From positions 1 through 64,000 of the forward strand of contig VBFH01000026.1 of the NCBI GenBank assembly GCA_005883575.1: a DNA stretch of 64,000 nt, in the 5' to 3' direction. Position 1 is the first letter of the stretch, and each line of letters opens with the position of its first letter. This DNA comes from Chloroflexota bacterium (GTDB taxonomy: Bacteria; Chloroflexota; Dormibacteria; Dormibacterales; Dormibacteraceae). The position numbers and the translations under genes were made by a program. A model generated the notes under the pieces. It searched no databases, had not been told where the DNA came from, and saw nothing but the letters and a program-made list of their open reading frames with translations. This document shows, one piece after another, positions 32,527-40,632 of this stretch.

Positions 32527-33333
32527 TTAGGTGGTGCCTGATTCGAGCACGTACCAACCGGCGCGTGTGGCGCCTGCGATGTGGTATCCGCGCTCCATCG
32601 ACCCACCCAGGGCCTGACGCAAAGCCAAGCGCCACCTGTGCGCGAGCGCGGGGTTTGAACGCCGCAGCGCCACGATGTCTTCGGGCACCTGACATATAAG
32701 GACGCGAGCACCAGACGTCACCGAAACCGGCTCGCCGTCCGCCCCGACGGAGAGAATCGCGATCCTGCCCCACCCTCGCAGCTTGTCGACGTCCAGTTCG
32801 GCCAGCTTGCCCGCGGCCGCGGCTTCTGCCCTCTCTGACTCCAGGCGCCAACGAATCAGGAGCCGGTCGGATTCCTCGCCTGCATTGATGCCGTCGTCCA
32901 TCTCGCCGTAGAAGTTGATGAGATACTCGGGCGCCTCGGCGCCGAGCTTGCTCAGGTTGAAGTAGGCATTGCGCCGGACGAGAGGATCGGTCGTCCATTC
33001 CATCACCTTCACCTCCCGCGCCAGGCACCAGCGCCGCTGGTGCTGTTTGAGCTCGAAGCCGAGACCCCGCGCCTCACGGTCCGGAAGCACGCCGAGGATG
33101 TGTGAATGCATATGCAGCTCGCGGGGAGGCATGCCGCCAAGCCAGCCGACGAGGCCTCCGATCAGTCGGCCGTCCAAGAACGCGCCGGCAAGATAGTTGC
33201 CCGATTGGGCGAACGCCTTCAGCATGTCGGAGCTGATTGGAGGCTCATCGGTCCTTCCCCATACCATCGCGAACAGCTCCTCCAGCCGGCGCAGATCTTG
33301 CAGGTCGCTCAGCTCCCGGATCTCAGCGTTCAT
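32527..33333 (-). CDS. GNAT-superfamily protein, COG3375-like
   Basis: A 268-residue protein from ATG 33333. The N-terminal half is a GNAT-like fold: LRRLEELFAMVWG, YLAGAFLDGRLIGGLVGWLG, SHILGVLPDREARGLGFELK (acetyl-CoA loop) and DPLVRRNAYFNLSKLGAEA. The C-terminal part is specific to the COG3375 group of predicted acetyltransferases, whose substrates are unknown. ATGA overlap with the upstream membrane protein gene places it in the moaC-pxpA operon. Confidence 0.8.
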   Translation of the reverse strand: MNAEIRELSDLQDLRRLEELFAMVWGRTDEPPISSDMLKAFAQSGNYLAGAFLDGRLIGGLVGWLGGMPPRELHMHSHILGVLPDREARGLGFELKQHQRRWCLAREVKVMEWTTDPLVRRNAYFNLSKLGAEAPEYLINFYGEMDDGINAGEESDRLLIRWRLESERAEAAAAGKLAELDVDKLRGWGRIAILSVGADGEPVSVTSGARVLICQVPEDIVALRRSNPALAHRWRLALRQALGGSMERGYHIAGATRAGWYVLESGTT

Positions 33334-34109
33334 GCGAGGCCGAGCCGCCGCCCCGTTACCAGCGAGCCAGCCTGCACACCCGCCGCGGCCACGATCGCTA
33401 GCGCAAACGCCGGCGCGATCCCTTCCGGCAGGAGGACCGCGAGCACAAGGAAGAAGGATGCGAACGCGAACAGGCCCAGGAGCAGGCCTCGCAACACGTT
33501 GACGGCCGGCTCGCGGCCCTGGAGCCGGTGCGCGAACGTGGCGAGGACGGCCCCGTACAGCGGGAAAGGCGCCAGCAGCCCGGCCAGCCGCGGGCCGAGC
33601 AGCGGCGCAGCGGAAGTCAGCGCAACCACGAACGCGGTGGCTACCACCATGCGCGCTGGAATATCCCACCGCGGGAAGTCGAGGTGCTCAGCCGTTGTCT
33701 CTGACCGGCGTGGCATCAGGAAAAGCGCGATCACGAGCACAACAGCGACGACGGCGAGGAACGCCAGCCCTGGAATCCGCAGCGGGTTGAGGGTGATGGT
33801 GGCGGCGGAAAAGGCCGCAGTCGCCGCGAGCATCGAAGCGATCCAGGTCGAGCGCTGGGCCGTCCACGCGTAGGCGAGGCAGAACGCGGCCTGCGAGATG
33901 GCGCCGGCCATGATGCCCAGGGCCGCCTCGGCGGCGAAGCGTGGCCCCGGGCTCAGCGCGAGGAAGAATGCGATCGGCCCCGACGTGAACGGAATTCCGA
34001 TCAGCCAGCCGCCGACGGCGGAGCCCCAGCGCCGGCCCGCGAGGCTGGCAGCTCCCACCAGGATTGGCGTCAGGACCAGCTTGAGCGCGAGCGCGCCGGC
34101 TGGGCTCAA
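33330..34109 (-). CDS. Multi-pass membrane protein of unknown function
   Basis: A 259-residue protein with about eight hydrophobic helices, beginning LKLVLTPILVGAASLAGRR and including GGWLIGIPFTSGPIAFFLAL. TTG 34109 overlaps the pxpA stop by 4 bp (TTGA) and its own stop overlaps the GNAT ATG. No signature residues for a transporter class are recognised. Location right after pxpA raises the idea of 5-oxoproline or amino-acid transport; this is inference only. Confidence 0.7.
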   Translation of the reverse strand: MSPAGALALKLVLTPILVGAASLAGRRWGSAVGGWLIGIPFTSGPIAFFLALSPGPRFAAEAALGIMAGAISQAAFCLAYAWTAQRSTWIASMLAATAAFSAATITLNPLRIPGLAFLAVVAVVLVIALFLMPRRSETTAEHLDFPRWDIPARMVVATAFVVALTSAAPLLGPRLAGLLAPFPLYGAVLATFAHRLQGREPAVNVLRGLLLGLFAFASFFLVLAVLLPEGIAPAFALAIVAAAGVQAGSLVTGRRLGLA

Positions 34110-34783
34110 CCCGCGAGAGGGCCCGTCTCGATCCCGGCTTCCCGCAGCGCGGCCCGTACCGCGGACGCGATCTGACCCGCGCCTTTGGTATCGCCGTGGA
34201 CGCAGATTGTGTCGTAACGACCTGAGCGCGCAAGGCTGACGGCTTGCTGCGCCGCGAGCGAGGGATTGAGGACCGCGCCGGCCTGGCTGCGGGGAGCCAG
34301 GCTGCCGTCCGGCAGCATGAGTCGGTCGGCAAAGCCTTCGCGATACACCGGCAAGCGCGCGCGCTCCGCCGCGGCCAGGATCTCGAACCCAGGCTGGCCC
34401 ATGACTCCGACGCCGTGGTTCTTGGCAACTCGCGCGAGGGCATCCGCGGCAGCACCGTCGCGCTGGCAGCGGTGATACAGGGCGCCGTGGGGCTTGATGT
34501 AGGCGATCCGCGTCACGGCGGCCATGCTCGCGACCTGGAAGGCGATCAGCGCCTCGATCTCCGCTGCGGACAGAGAGCGCTCCACCCGTCCGAATCCGGC
34601 GCGGTCGTCATAGCCCGGGTGCGCGCCGACCTCGACGCCGAGCGTGCGACATCGCATCGCCGTCGCGATCGTGAGCGTGGCCGAGCCCGCGTGGACGCCA
34701 CACGCGATGTTCGCGCTGTCGATGCAAGCCAGGATCGCCTCGTCGTCACTCGCGCCCTCACCGATGTCCGAGTTGAGGTTCAA
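34106..34783 (-). CDS. pxpA: 5-oxoprolinase subunit A (LamB/YcsF family)
   Basis: A 225-residue protein. TTG 34783 overlaps the preceding stop (TTGA) and directly yields MNLNSDIGEG, the family N-terminus. Other marks: SANIACGVHAGSATLTIATA, GVEVGAHPGYDDRAGFGR, YIKPHGALYHRC and ICVHGDTKGA at the end. With PxpB and PxpC it converts 5-oxoproline to glutamate. The gene is separated from pxpBC, which run on the opposite strand, and instead follows moaC-mog-orf61. Confidence 0.92.
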   Translation of the reverse strand: MNLNSDIGEGASDDEAILACIDSANIACGVHAGSATLTIATAMRCRTLGVEVGAHPGYDDRAGFGRVERSLSAAEIEALIAFQVASMAAVTRIAYIKPHGALYHRCQRDGAAADALARVAKNHGVGVMGQPGFEILAAAERARLPVYREGFADRLMLPDGSLAPRSQAGAVLNPSLAAQQAVSLARSGRYDTICVHGDTKGAGQIASAVRAALREAGIETGPLAG

Positions 34784-34965
34784 GAACCCGTACCCACTGG
34801 CCGGGCCGGGCAGATGCGGCCTGGGGCGGTCGAGACGAAGGCGGCACGAGCACCGGACCGGAGGGCATCTAAAAGATGCGTGAGGACCGGAGCGCAAGTG
34901 CCAGCGTACGGATCGGCCACATCCAGCACACAGATGCCGGCCCGGATCGGTGAGGCCGGGTTCAT
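34780..34965 (-). CDS. Hypothetical 61-residue protein inside the moaC-pxpA operon
   Basis: A 61-residue frame linked on both sides by 4-bp overlaps: its ATG with the mog stop (ATGA) and its TGA with the pxpA TTG (TTGA). This layout argues that it is translated. The sequence (AGICVLDVADPYAGTCAPVL, then THLLDALRSGARAAFV) has two cysteines and no recognised domain. It may be a small cofactor- or enzyme-associated protein, or a relic keeping translation coupled. Confidence 0.5.
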   Translation of the reverse strand: MNPASPIRAGICVLDVADPYAGTCAPVLTHLLDALRSGARAAFVSTAPGRICPARPVGTGS

Positions 34966-35443
34966 CAGTGCTTCGTGTCGCCGTGGAGCAGCTGCATCGC
35001 GTGGTCCAGCACCGGCATCACCGCCTCGAGAGATTCGACGGCTCCCTTCGGACTGCCAGGCACATTCAGGATCAGCGACTGGCCGCGCACCCCCGCGAGG
35101 CCGCGCGAGAGCACGGCGTTCGGAGTCTTTGCGGCGCCCGCGCGCCGCATCAGCTCGCCCAGACCGGGTACCTCATAGTCGATGAGCATCGAGGTTGCCT
35201 GCGGCGTGACATCTCGGGGACCAAGTCCGGTGCCACCGGTGGTGACGACGAGGTCGGCACCGCCAACGATCGCGGCGATGATCGCGTCGCAGATCCGCTC
35301 CTGCTTGTCCGGCACGACCTCCGGCGCCGCCACGGAGAAGTCAGCGTTCTTCAGCATCTCGACGAGGGCCAGACCGCTTACGTCAGACCTCTTTCCCGTC
35401 GAGACGCCGTCGCTGATCGTGATCACGTGGGCTTTGTGCTGAG

Positions 35444-35447
<4 letters not shown>
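34965..35447 (-). CDS. mog: Molybdopterin adenylyltransferase (Mog/MoaB family)
   Basis: A 160-residue protein from ATG 35447. It has the MPT-binding MoaB/Mog fold: [36 protein letters not shown], and [20 protein letters not shown]. It adenylates molybdopterin before molybdenum insertion. ATGA overlap with moaC upstream. In bacteria without a separate Mog, the MoaB-type protein does this job; sequence alone does not separate the two. Confidence 0.9.
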
Positions 35448-35917
<470 letters not shown>

Positions 35918-35925
35918 GGAGCATC

Positions 35926-35931
35926 AGGATA
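35926..35931 (-). promoter_or_regulatory. -10-like hexamer TATCCT for the moaC operon (leaderless)
   Basis: The minus strand has TATCCT, 8 nt, then the GTG of moaC. The element overlaps the ATG of the divergent HAD gene; only 13 bp separate the two start codons. Confidence 0.4.
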
Positions 35932-36644
35932 TGCGCATGCGCGACATCGGAGGCGTGCTGTTCGACTACGGCCGGACCCTGGTGACTTTTGCCTACCCGA
36001 CCGCCGATCTCCTCCGCATGCTCGACGAGTTCCGGCCGCGCATCGAGGCCGCGCTCGGCGTCCCCGCCCCGGAGGCCGAGACGATCCTCGACGCCGTCCT
36101 GATGCCGCTCGAGCAGTACATCAGCAGCATGAGCGAGGACGAGGTCGACTACATGGACGTCTACCGCGACACCTGGAAGCGGGCCGGCTTGCGGCTGCCT
36201 GATGACCTGCTGCACGACATCCTCGACGCCGAGCAGCGATGCTGGGATCGCGCGGTGGAGATCGACGCCGACGCCCTCGGCATTCTCACCTGGCTCGGCG
36301 ATCGCGGCATCAAGCGCGGCGTGTGCTCGAACGCGCCCTTCCCACCCGAGATGATGCGCCGCCAGGTTGACAGCAACGGCATCACCGAGCTGGTGGATGC
36401 GATCGTCTTCTCCAGCGAGGTGGGGCGCCGCAAACCCGCGCCGGGCATGTACGAGTCCGCGCTGAATGCAATCGGCATGACTGCGGAGCGAACGCTGTTC
36501 GTCGGCGACCGGGTCAGGGAAGACTACGAAGGCCCGGTGGCGCTTGGCATGCGCGCCGTCATCGTCACCGCCCATGCCGAGGACGAACCTCGCGATGGCG
36601 TACCCACGATCAAAACGCTCGCGGAGCTTCCTTCGCTGCTGTGA
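35931..36644 (+). CDS. HAD-superfamily hydrolase, haloacid-dehalogenase/phosphatase type
   Basis: A 237-residue protein. ATG 35931 or the in-frame ATG 35937 both precede motif I (GGVLFDYGRTLVTF; the second Asp position is Tyr-Gly, so the acid/base residue differs from DxD). Motif II is GVCSNAPF, the lysine lies in GRRKPAPGMYE, and motif IV is TLFVGDRVREDYEG. Loss of the second motif-I Asp often marks altered chemistry, as in dehalogenase-type members. It overlaps the next gene by 4 bp (GTGA). Confidence 0.8.
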   Translation: MRMRDIGGVLFDYGRTLVTFAYPTADLLRMLDEFRPRIEAALGVPAPEAETILDAVLMPLEQYISSMSEDEVDYMDVYRDTWKRAGLRLPDDLLHDILDAEQRCWDRAVEIDADALGILTWLGDRGIKRGVCSNAPFPPEMMRRQVDSNGITELVDAIVFSSEVGRRKPAPGMYESALNAIGMTAERTLFVGDRVREDYEGPVALGMRAVIVTAHAEDEPRDGVPTIKTLAELPSLL

Positions 36645-36883
36645 GCGAACCGAAAAAGCGGCCGGGCGCGCTCTGGTTCTTCTTTTACGGCCGGCGGCGG
36701 CGCGGCTTTCCGTGGCTGCTGGCCGGGGTCCTGCTCGCGGCCGTGCTCCTGGGGCTGGTGTTTGCGATTCCCGGCGGCGCCGACGCGTCCCGCATCGTCG
36801 CCGGAGCCGTATTCGCGCTGCTCCTGTCCGCTGCGCTGGTGCTCGCTGTCCTGGCGATCTTGCGTCCACGCCGACGGCCCTGA
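36641..36883 (+). CDS. Small two-helix membrane protein
   Basis: An 80-residue protein from GTG 36641, overlapping the HAD stop (GTGA). It has a basic N-terminus (WFFFYGRRRRGF), two hydrophobic helices (LLAGVLLAAVLLGLVFAI and AVFALLLSAALVLAVLAIL) and a basic tail (RPRRRP). The cytoplasmic ends would both be positively charged. Function unknown. Most of it lies antisense to the C-terminal extension of the LarB frame. Confidence 0.6.
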   Translation: MSEPKKRPGALWFFFYGRRRRGFPWLLAGVLLAAVLLGLVFAIPGGADASRIVAGAVFALLLSAALVLAVLAILRPRRRP

Positions 36884-37638
36884 GCGGCTCGCGCAGCGAT
36901 CAAGGCCGCTGCGGCGCCCGCGCCCACGCCGTTGTCGATATTCACCACGACGAGGCCCGTCGAGCATGACTGAAGCATCGTCGTCAGAGCGGCCTCGCCC
37001 GCGCCGCCTCGGCCGTACCCGGTCGAGACAGGCAGCCCGATCACCGGCACGTCGATCAGACCCGCCACCAGACCGGGCAGCACGCCGTCCATCCCCGCCG
37101 CGACCACGATCACGTCGGCGCCCCACTCGAGCATCGCCGAAAGCGGACCCACGAATCGATGCAAGCCGGCAACGCCAAGGTCCGCATCGAGCCGCGTCTC
37201 GAGTCCGCACGCTTCGGCCACCATGCGAGCCTCGTCGGCGACGGGAACGTCGGAGGTTCCGGCCGTGAGGACGCCGACCTTGCCATCAACGGCTTCGGGT
37301 TGGAATTCGCGTCGCAAAATGCGGGCCGAGGAGTGGTAGTCGACCACCTGCATGCCAGAGGCCGAGGTGGCGTCGCGCAGCGCGGACTGATGGACGGCCG
37401 TCATCCGGCTCACGAGCCCCTGGCCGTGATGCTCGGCCATGGTCAGGGCCAGGCGCGCCGCCTCCTCAGGCGATTTGCCGGCCGCGAGCACCACCTCCGG
37501 GATCCCGCGCCGAAGATAGCGTCCAAGGTCGAGTCTCGCCCGGCCACCCAGCTCATCGAGCTGGATGCGCCGCAGCTCGGCGAGCGCCTCGTCCTCGCTC
37601 AGCTCGCCTGCGACGAGCCTGCGCAGCACATCTCTCAA
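36685..37638 (-). CDS. larB: Nickel-pincer-cofactor biosynthesis protein LarB, with an odd C-terminal extension
   Basis: A 317-residue frame from TTG 37638 (TTGA overlap with the Mut7-C gene). LarB carboxylates and hydrolyses nicotinic acid adenine dinucleotide to start the nickel-pincer cofactor. Visible marks: LDLGRYLRRGIPEVVLAAGK, VGVLTAGTSDVPVADEA, LEWGADVIVVAAGMDGVLPG, GLIDVPVIGLPVSTGYG and GLVVVNIDNGVGAGAAA. The family normally ends soon after the last motif; here about 65 low-complexity residues follow, antisense to the small membrane gene. No larC or larE is seen. Confidence 0.88.
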   Translation of the reverse strand: MRDVLRRLVAGELSEDEALAELRRIQLDELGGRARLDLGRYLRRGIPEVVLAAGKSPEEAARLALTMAEHHGQGLVSRMTAVHQSALRDATSASGMQVVDYHSSARILRREFQPEAVDGKVGVLTAGTSDVPVADEARMVAEACGLETRLDADLGVAGLHRFVGPLSAMLEWGADVIVVAAGMDGVLPGLVAGLIDVPVIGLPVSTGYGRGGAGEAALTTMLQSCSTGLVVVNIDNGVGAGAAAALIAARAAQGRRRGRKIARTASTSAADRSSANTAPATMRDASAPPGIANTSPRSTAASRTPASSHGKPRRRRP

Positions 37639-38096
37639 AGCCCGAGCAAGACCTCGCGCATCCGCTGCCAATGGGTGCCCGCCCAGTAGATACGCCCGCA
37701 TTCGGGACACTCCGAGTAGCGCGATTGCGTCTTGCGCACGAAGGGCGGCACCCGCTCGACCACGGTCGCGGGCACCCTCGCCTCGAGCTCCGAATTGCAC
37801 TCGATACAGCGCGTCAGCGCCTCCTTCAGCTCGAGGCCAAGCTCCGCGAACACCTGCCGCAGCTGCTTGATCACGTCGTCGTCTCGAATCAGGATCGCGT
37901 GCACGACTCCAGTCTGGATGACACGTCGTTTGGTGAGGTCGCGGTCGCGCGTCAGCAGCACGCGGTTTTCGGCCGCGGCTTCTCGCACCAGCTCCGAATC
38001 GTCGATGCGTGCGTGGTACGAGGCGTCGTATCCGAGCGCGCGCAGCCAGCGCGCCAGCCGTCCGACGTTGCAGTCGGCCAGGAACCGGGGTCTCAC
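37635..38096 (-). CDS. Mut7-C RNase-domain protein
   Basis: A 153-residue protein from GTG 38096. The PIN-like Mut7-C domain opens RFLADCNVGRLARWLRALG, then ENRVLLTRDRDLTKRRV with the acidic residues. A zinc ribbon follows: RCIECNSEL and ECPECGRIYWAGTHW. Members are predicted RNases, but activity is unproven. Its stop overlaps larB's TTG, though no functional link is known. Confidence 0.88.
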   Translation of the reverse strand: MRPRFLADCNVGRLARWLRALGYDASYHARIDDSELVREAAAENRVLLTRDRDLTKRRVIQTGVVHAILIRDDDVIKQLRQVFAELGLELKEALTRCIECNSELEARVPATVVERVPPFVRKTQSRYSECPECGRIYWAGTHWQRMREVLLGL

Positions 38097-38107
38097 CGAA
38101 GCAATCT

Positions 38108-38113
38108 TAGAAT
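38108..38113 (+). promoter_or_regulatory. -10-like hexamer TAGAAT for the cupin gene (leaderless)
   Basis: TAGAAT is followed by 6 nt and the GTG at 38120, with no Shine-Dalgarno. The divergent Mut7-C gene starts only 23 bp away. Confidence 0.45.
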
Positions 38114-38119
38114 CGCTTC

Positions 38120-38392
38120 GTGGCCCACCTCGACGAGTTGATGTCCAAGCTCAAAACCGAGGCGAGCGGTTGCTACTCATGGTCGAACGGTCCCGGCGAT
38201 ACCTACGCCGCCCACAGCCACGGTTTTGAAAAGGTTCTCTACTGCGTCGATGGATCGATCACCTTCGTCCTGGAGAGCGAGGGCAGGCGCCTGGAGCTGA
38301 AGCCTGGCGACCGCATGGTGCTTCCTGCCGGCACCGTTCACTCAGCGGTCGTGGGCCCGTCAGGATGCACGTGCATCGAGGGTCATCGCTAG
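38120..38392 (+). CDS. Small cupin-domain protein
   Basis: A 90-residue single-cupin protein starting at GTG. Motif 1 is reduced (TYAAHSHGFEKVLYCVDGS) and motif 2 is LKPGDRMVLPAGTVHSAVVG, giving three histidines and a glutamate as possible metal ligands. Single cupins of this size bind metals or small ligands and often act as sensors or isomerases. The function is not assignable. A -10-like element 6 nt upstream suggests leaderless expression. Confidence 0.85.
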   Translation: MAHLDELMSKLKTEASGCYSWSNGPGDTYAAHSHGFEKVLYCVDGSITFVLESEGRRLELKPGDRMVLPAGTVHSAVVGPSGCTCIEGHR

Positions 38393-38418
38393 CTCATTAC
38401 GCTCTGAGTCTGCGGGCG

Positions 38419-38424
38419 TAATAT
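38419..38424 (+). promoter_or_regulatory. -10-like hexamer TAATAT for the zinc-ribbon gene (leaderless)
   Basis: TAATAT lies 8 nt before ATG 38433. It is AT-rich within an otherwise GC-rich 40-bp gap, with no Shine-Dalgarno. Confidence 0.4.
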
Positions 38425-38432
38425 GGGCCGCG

Positions 38433-38777
38433 ATGGGCATCATCGAGTTCATCCGCGACCGCGCCAGGTTCTACAACTGCCCGGTCTGCGGACGCAGCCT
38501 CAAAGGCTGCGACGTCCAGGTCCTTAGCCACGAGGACGAGAGGTTTCACCTCCAGGTGACCTGCGCGCAGTGCCAGGTGACCTTCATCGTGGTGCTTGCG
38601 ATCGCGGGCGGAGCGGTGGACGAGATCGAGGCGACGGTGGCTGAGGCCGCTGCAGAGCCGGTGGCCGAGGCGGAGCCGATCAGCGTCGACGAGATCCTCG
38701 ACCTGCACCTCTATCTGAAGAGCTTCCAGGGCACGCTCACGGAGCTGATCCACCAGCACGACCACAGCCGCGGCTGA
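38433..38777 (+). CDS. Zinc-ribbon hypothetical protein
   Basis: A 114-residue protein. Two CxxC pairs near the N-terminus (NCPVCGRSL and VTCAQCQVTF) form a probable zinc ribbon. An Ala/Glu-rich linker (residues 65-85) leads to a C-terminal helix (DEILDLHLYLKSFQGTLTEL) and an HQHDH tail. It could be an adaptor or DNA/RNA-binding protein. No family name is offered. It stands between the cupin and cysteine-desulfurase genes. Confidence 0.7.
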   Translation: MGIIEFIRDRARFYNCPVCGRSLKGCDVQVLSHEDERFHLQVTCAQCQVTFIVVLAIAGGAVDEIEATVAEAAAEPVAEAEPISVDEILDLHLYLKSFQGTLTELIHQHDHSRG

Positions 38778-38813
38778 TCCCTGCCCGGGCGCGCGCGCAG
38801 CACTGCTGAATCC

Positions 38814-39896
38814 ATGAGCCGGATCTATCTCGACGACGCCGGCTCGGCGCCGGTCCTCCCGGAAGTCGCCGAGGCTCTCCGCTCGGTGCCCCAGGGCAAC
38901 CCTTCCAGCCCGCATGCAGAAGGGCGAGCCGCACGGGCTGCGCTCGATCGGGCGCGCGACGCCGCGGCCATCGCCATGGGGGCGCGCGGCGTCGAGATCA
39001 CATTCGTGTCGTCAGGCACCGAAGCGGTGAACCTTGCGCTGTTCGGGACCGGCGGGCGCCTGGTCACGTGGGAGGCGGAGCATCAGTCCGTCCTCGGGGC
39101 GGCTCGCCGGGCGCAACTGCTCGGTCGCGAAGTCGTGGTCGCGCCGGTCGACGGCACGGCTACGGTCGATGCCGATGCGATCAAGCCAGGCACCGCCCTT
39201 GTCTCGGTCGGCCTGGCCAACAACGAGGTCGGCACCATCCAGCCCGTAGCCGAGGTCATCGCGCGAGCGCACCAGGTCGGGGCGCTCGTTCACGTGGACG
39301 CGTGCGCAGGCCTGCGGTGGAGCTCGCTACCGAACGGCGCGGACCTGGTCTCGATCAGCGGTCACAAGCTCGGCGCCGGACGCGGAGGGCTGCTGTTCGT
39401 GAGAGACGGGATCCGAATCGACCCGCTGCTGTACGGCGGACCGCAGGAGTGGGGCCGCCGAGCCGGGTTCGAGGACGTGGCGGCCGCGATCGCGGTCGCG
39501 ACTGCACTCTCCGTCTGCACGCTCCAGGGTGACGCGCGCCGCGCGGCCGCCGAACGCCAGAGCCGCCTGCTGCGGGACACGCTGGCCGACCTCGGCGGCA
39601 CTGTGACCGGGGCGGAGAAGCGCTTGCCCAATTACGCAACATGCACGTTCGCCGATCGTCGGGGCGAGGACATGCTGCTCGCCCTCGACCTCGAGGGTAT
39701 CGCGGCCTCGAGCGGATCGGCGTGTGCCTCCGGCTCGCTCGATCCCTCGCACGTCCTGCTGGCGATGGGCTTGACCATGGAGCAGGCGCTCGGGAGCCTG
39801 CGCCTGACCACCGGCTACGCCACCACCGACGATGAGGTGACTCGCACAGTGGAGGTCTTGTGCAGGGTTCTCAGGCGTGTCCGATCGCATGCCTAG
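38814..39896 (+). CDS. Cysteine desulfurase (NifS/IscS-like, PLP-dependent)
   Basis: A 360-residue class V aminotransferase-fold enzyme. The PLP lysine is in SISGHKLGAGRGG and the catalytic persulfide cysteine in SSGSACASGS; the substrate-side HVDACAGL is also clear. It removes sulfur from cysteine for Fe-S clusters, tRNA or molybdenum cofactor. The overlapping downstream XdhC gene suggests that sulfuration of molybdenum cofactor is its main job. No iscU or suf gene is near. Confidence 0.9.
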   Translation: MSRIYLDDAGSAPVLPEVAEALRSVPQGNPSSPHAEGRAARAALDRARDAAAIAMGARGVEITFVSSGTEAVNLALFGTGGRLVTWEAEHQSVLGAARRAQLLGREVVVAPVDGTATVDADAIKPGTALVSVGLANNEVGTIQPVAEVIARAHQVGALVHVDACAGLRWSSLPNGADLVSISGHKLGAGRGGLLFVRDGIRIDPLLYGGPQEWGRRAGFEDVAAAIAVATALSVCTLQGDARRAAAERQSRLLRDTLADLGGTVTGAEKRLPNYATCTFADRRGEDMLLALDLEGIAASSGSACASGSLDPSHVLLAMGLTMEQALGSLRLTTGYATTDDEVTRTVEVLCRVLRRVRSHA

Positions 39897-40590
39897 TGTC
39901 GAGGAGGAGCTGGCGCGGCGGCTCGCCGCTGGCGAGGAGGTGGTCCTCGCCACTGTGATCAAGCTCGACGGCGAGCCGCCTTCGCAACCGGGCGCGAAGC
40001 TGCTCATGGCGGGCGAGGCTGCGATCGCCGGCACCCTCGGCTGCAGCGAGTTCGACTCGGCGGCGCTCGCCGACTCGGCCGCCATCGCCACCGGCGGGTC
40101 GCCGCAGATGCGCACCTACCGTCATGACCTCGGCTCGATCGAGGTCTACCTCGAGCCTTACGCCGCTTCGCCCACCCTTGTCGTGTTTGCCGCGACCCCG
40201 GTGGCCCGCGCACTGCTCCGCTGGGCGCCCCAGGTCGGGTTCCGAACCGTCCACGTGGAAAGGCTGGCCCCGTTTCCGGCCGAGGTCGGCGGCGATCTCT
40301 ACGTCGTGCACACCAACCACGACGCCGAGGATCTGGTGCAGGCGCTGGAGACGGTACTGCCCCTCAATCCGCGCTTCATCGGGCTCGTCGGGAGCCGCCG
40401 CCACACGGGGCACCACCTCGAGGCGCTTCGCGCGAAAGGCGTGCCGGAGGCGGTCATCGGCCGGATCCAGAGCCCTGTCGGCCTGGACCTCGGCGCCAGG
40501 ACCCCCGAGGAAATCGCGCTTTCGATCCTCGCCGGCCTGGTCGCCATTCGGCGAGGCGGCCAGGCCGGCTGGAAATCAAGGAACGGTTAA
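39877..40590 (+). CDS. XdhC/CoxI-family molybdenum-hydroxylase maturation protein
   Basis: A 237-residue protein from GTG 39877 (ATG 39889 possible), overlapping the desulfurase gene by 20 bp. The N-terminal XdhC domain has VLATVIKLDGEPPSQPGAKL; the C-terminal Rossmann-type domain has VVFAATPVARALLRWAPQVG, PRFIGLVGSRRHTGHHL and LDLGARTPEEIALSILAGL. XdhC binds molybdenum cofactor, promotes its sulfuration and hands it to xanthine-dehydrogenase or CO-dehydrogenase-like enzymes. No such target enzyme lies in this window. Confidence 0.88.
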   Translation: MSDRMPSVEEELARRLAAGEEVVLATVIKLDGEPPSQPGAKLLMAGEAAIAGTLGCSEFDSAALADSAAIATGGSPQMRTYRHDLGSIEVYLEPYAASPTLVVFAATPVARALLRWAPQVGFRTVHVERLAPFPAEVGGDLYVVHTNHDAEDLVQALETVLPLNPRFIGLVGSRRHTGHHLEALRAKGVPEAVIGRIQSPVGLDLGARTPEEIALSILAGLVAIRRGGQAGWKSRNG

Positions 40591-40618
40591 GAGGATCTGA
40601 GATCGAATAAGCGAACCC

Positions 40619-40624
40619 CATAAT
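40619..40624 (+). promoter_or_regulatory. -10-like hexamer CATAAT for the Ser/Thr kinase (leaderless)
   Basis: CATAAT is followed by 8 nt and the GTG at 40633, without Shine-Dalgarno. The same hexamer precedes deoC. Confidence 0.45.
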
Positions 40625-40632
40625 CAGCAGCC

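Noticed and set aside
34770-34790. GGTTCAAGAACC as a tRNA T-arm
   Set aside because: No cloverleaf or acceptor stem can be built; it is the start of pxpA.
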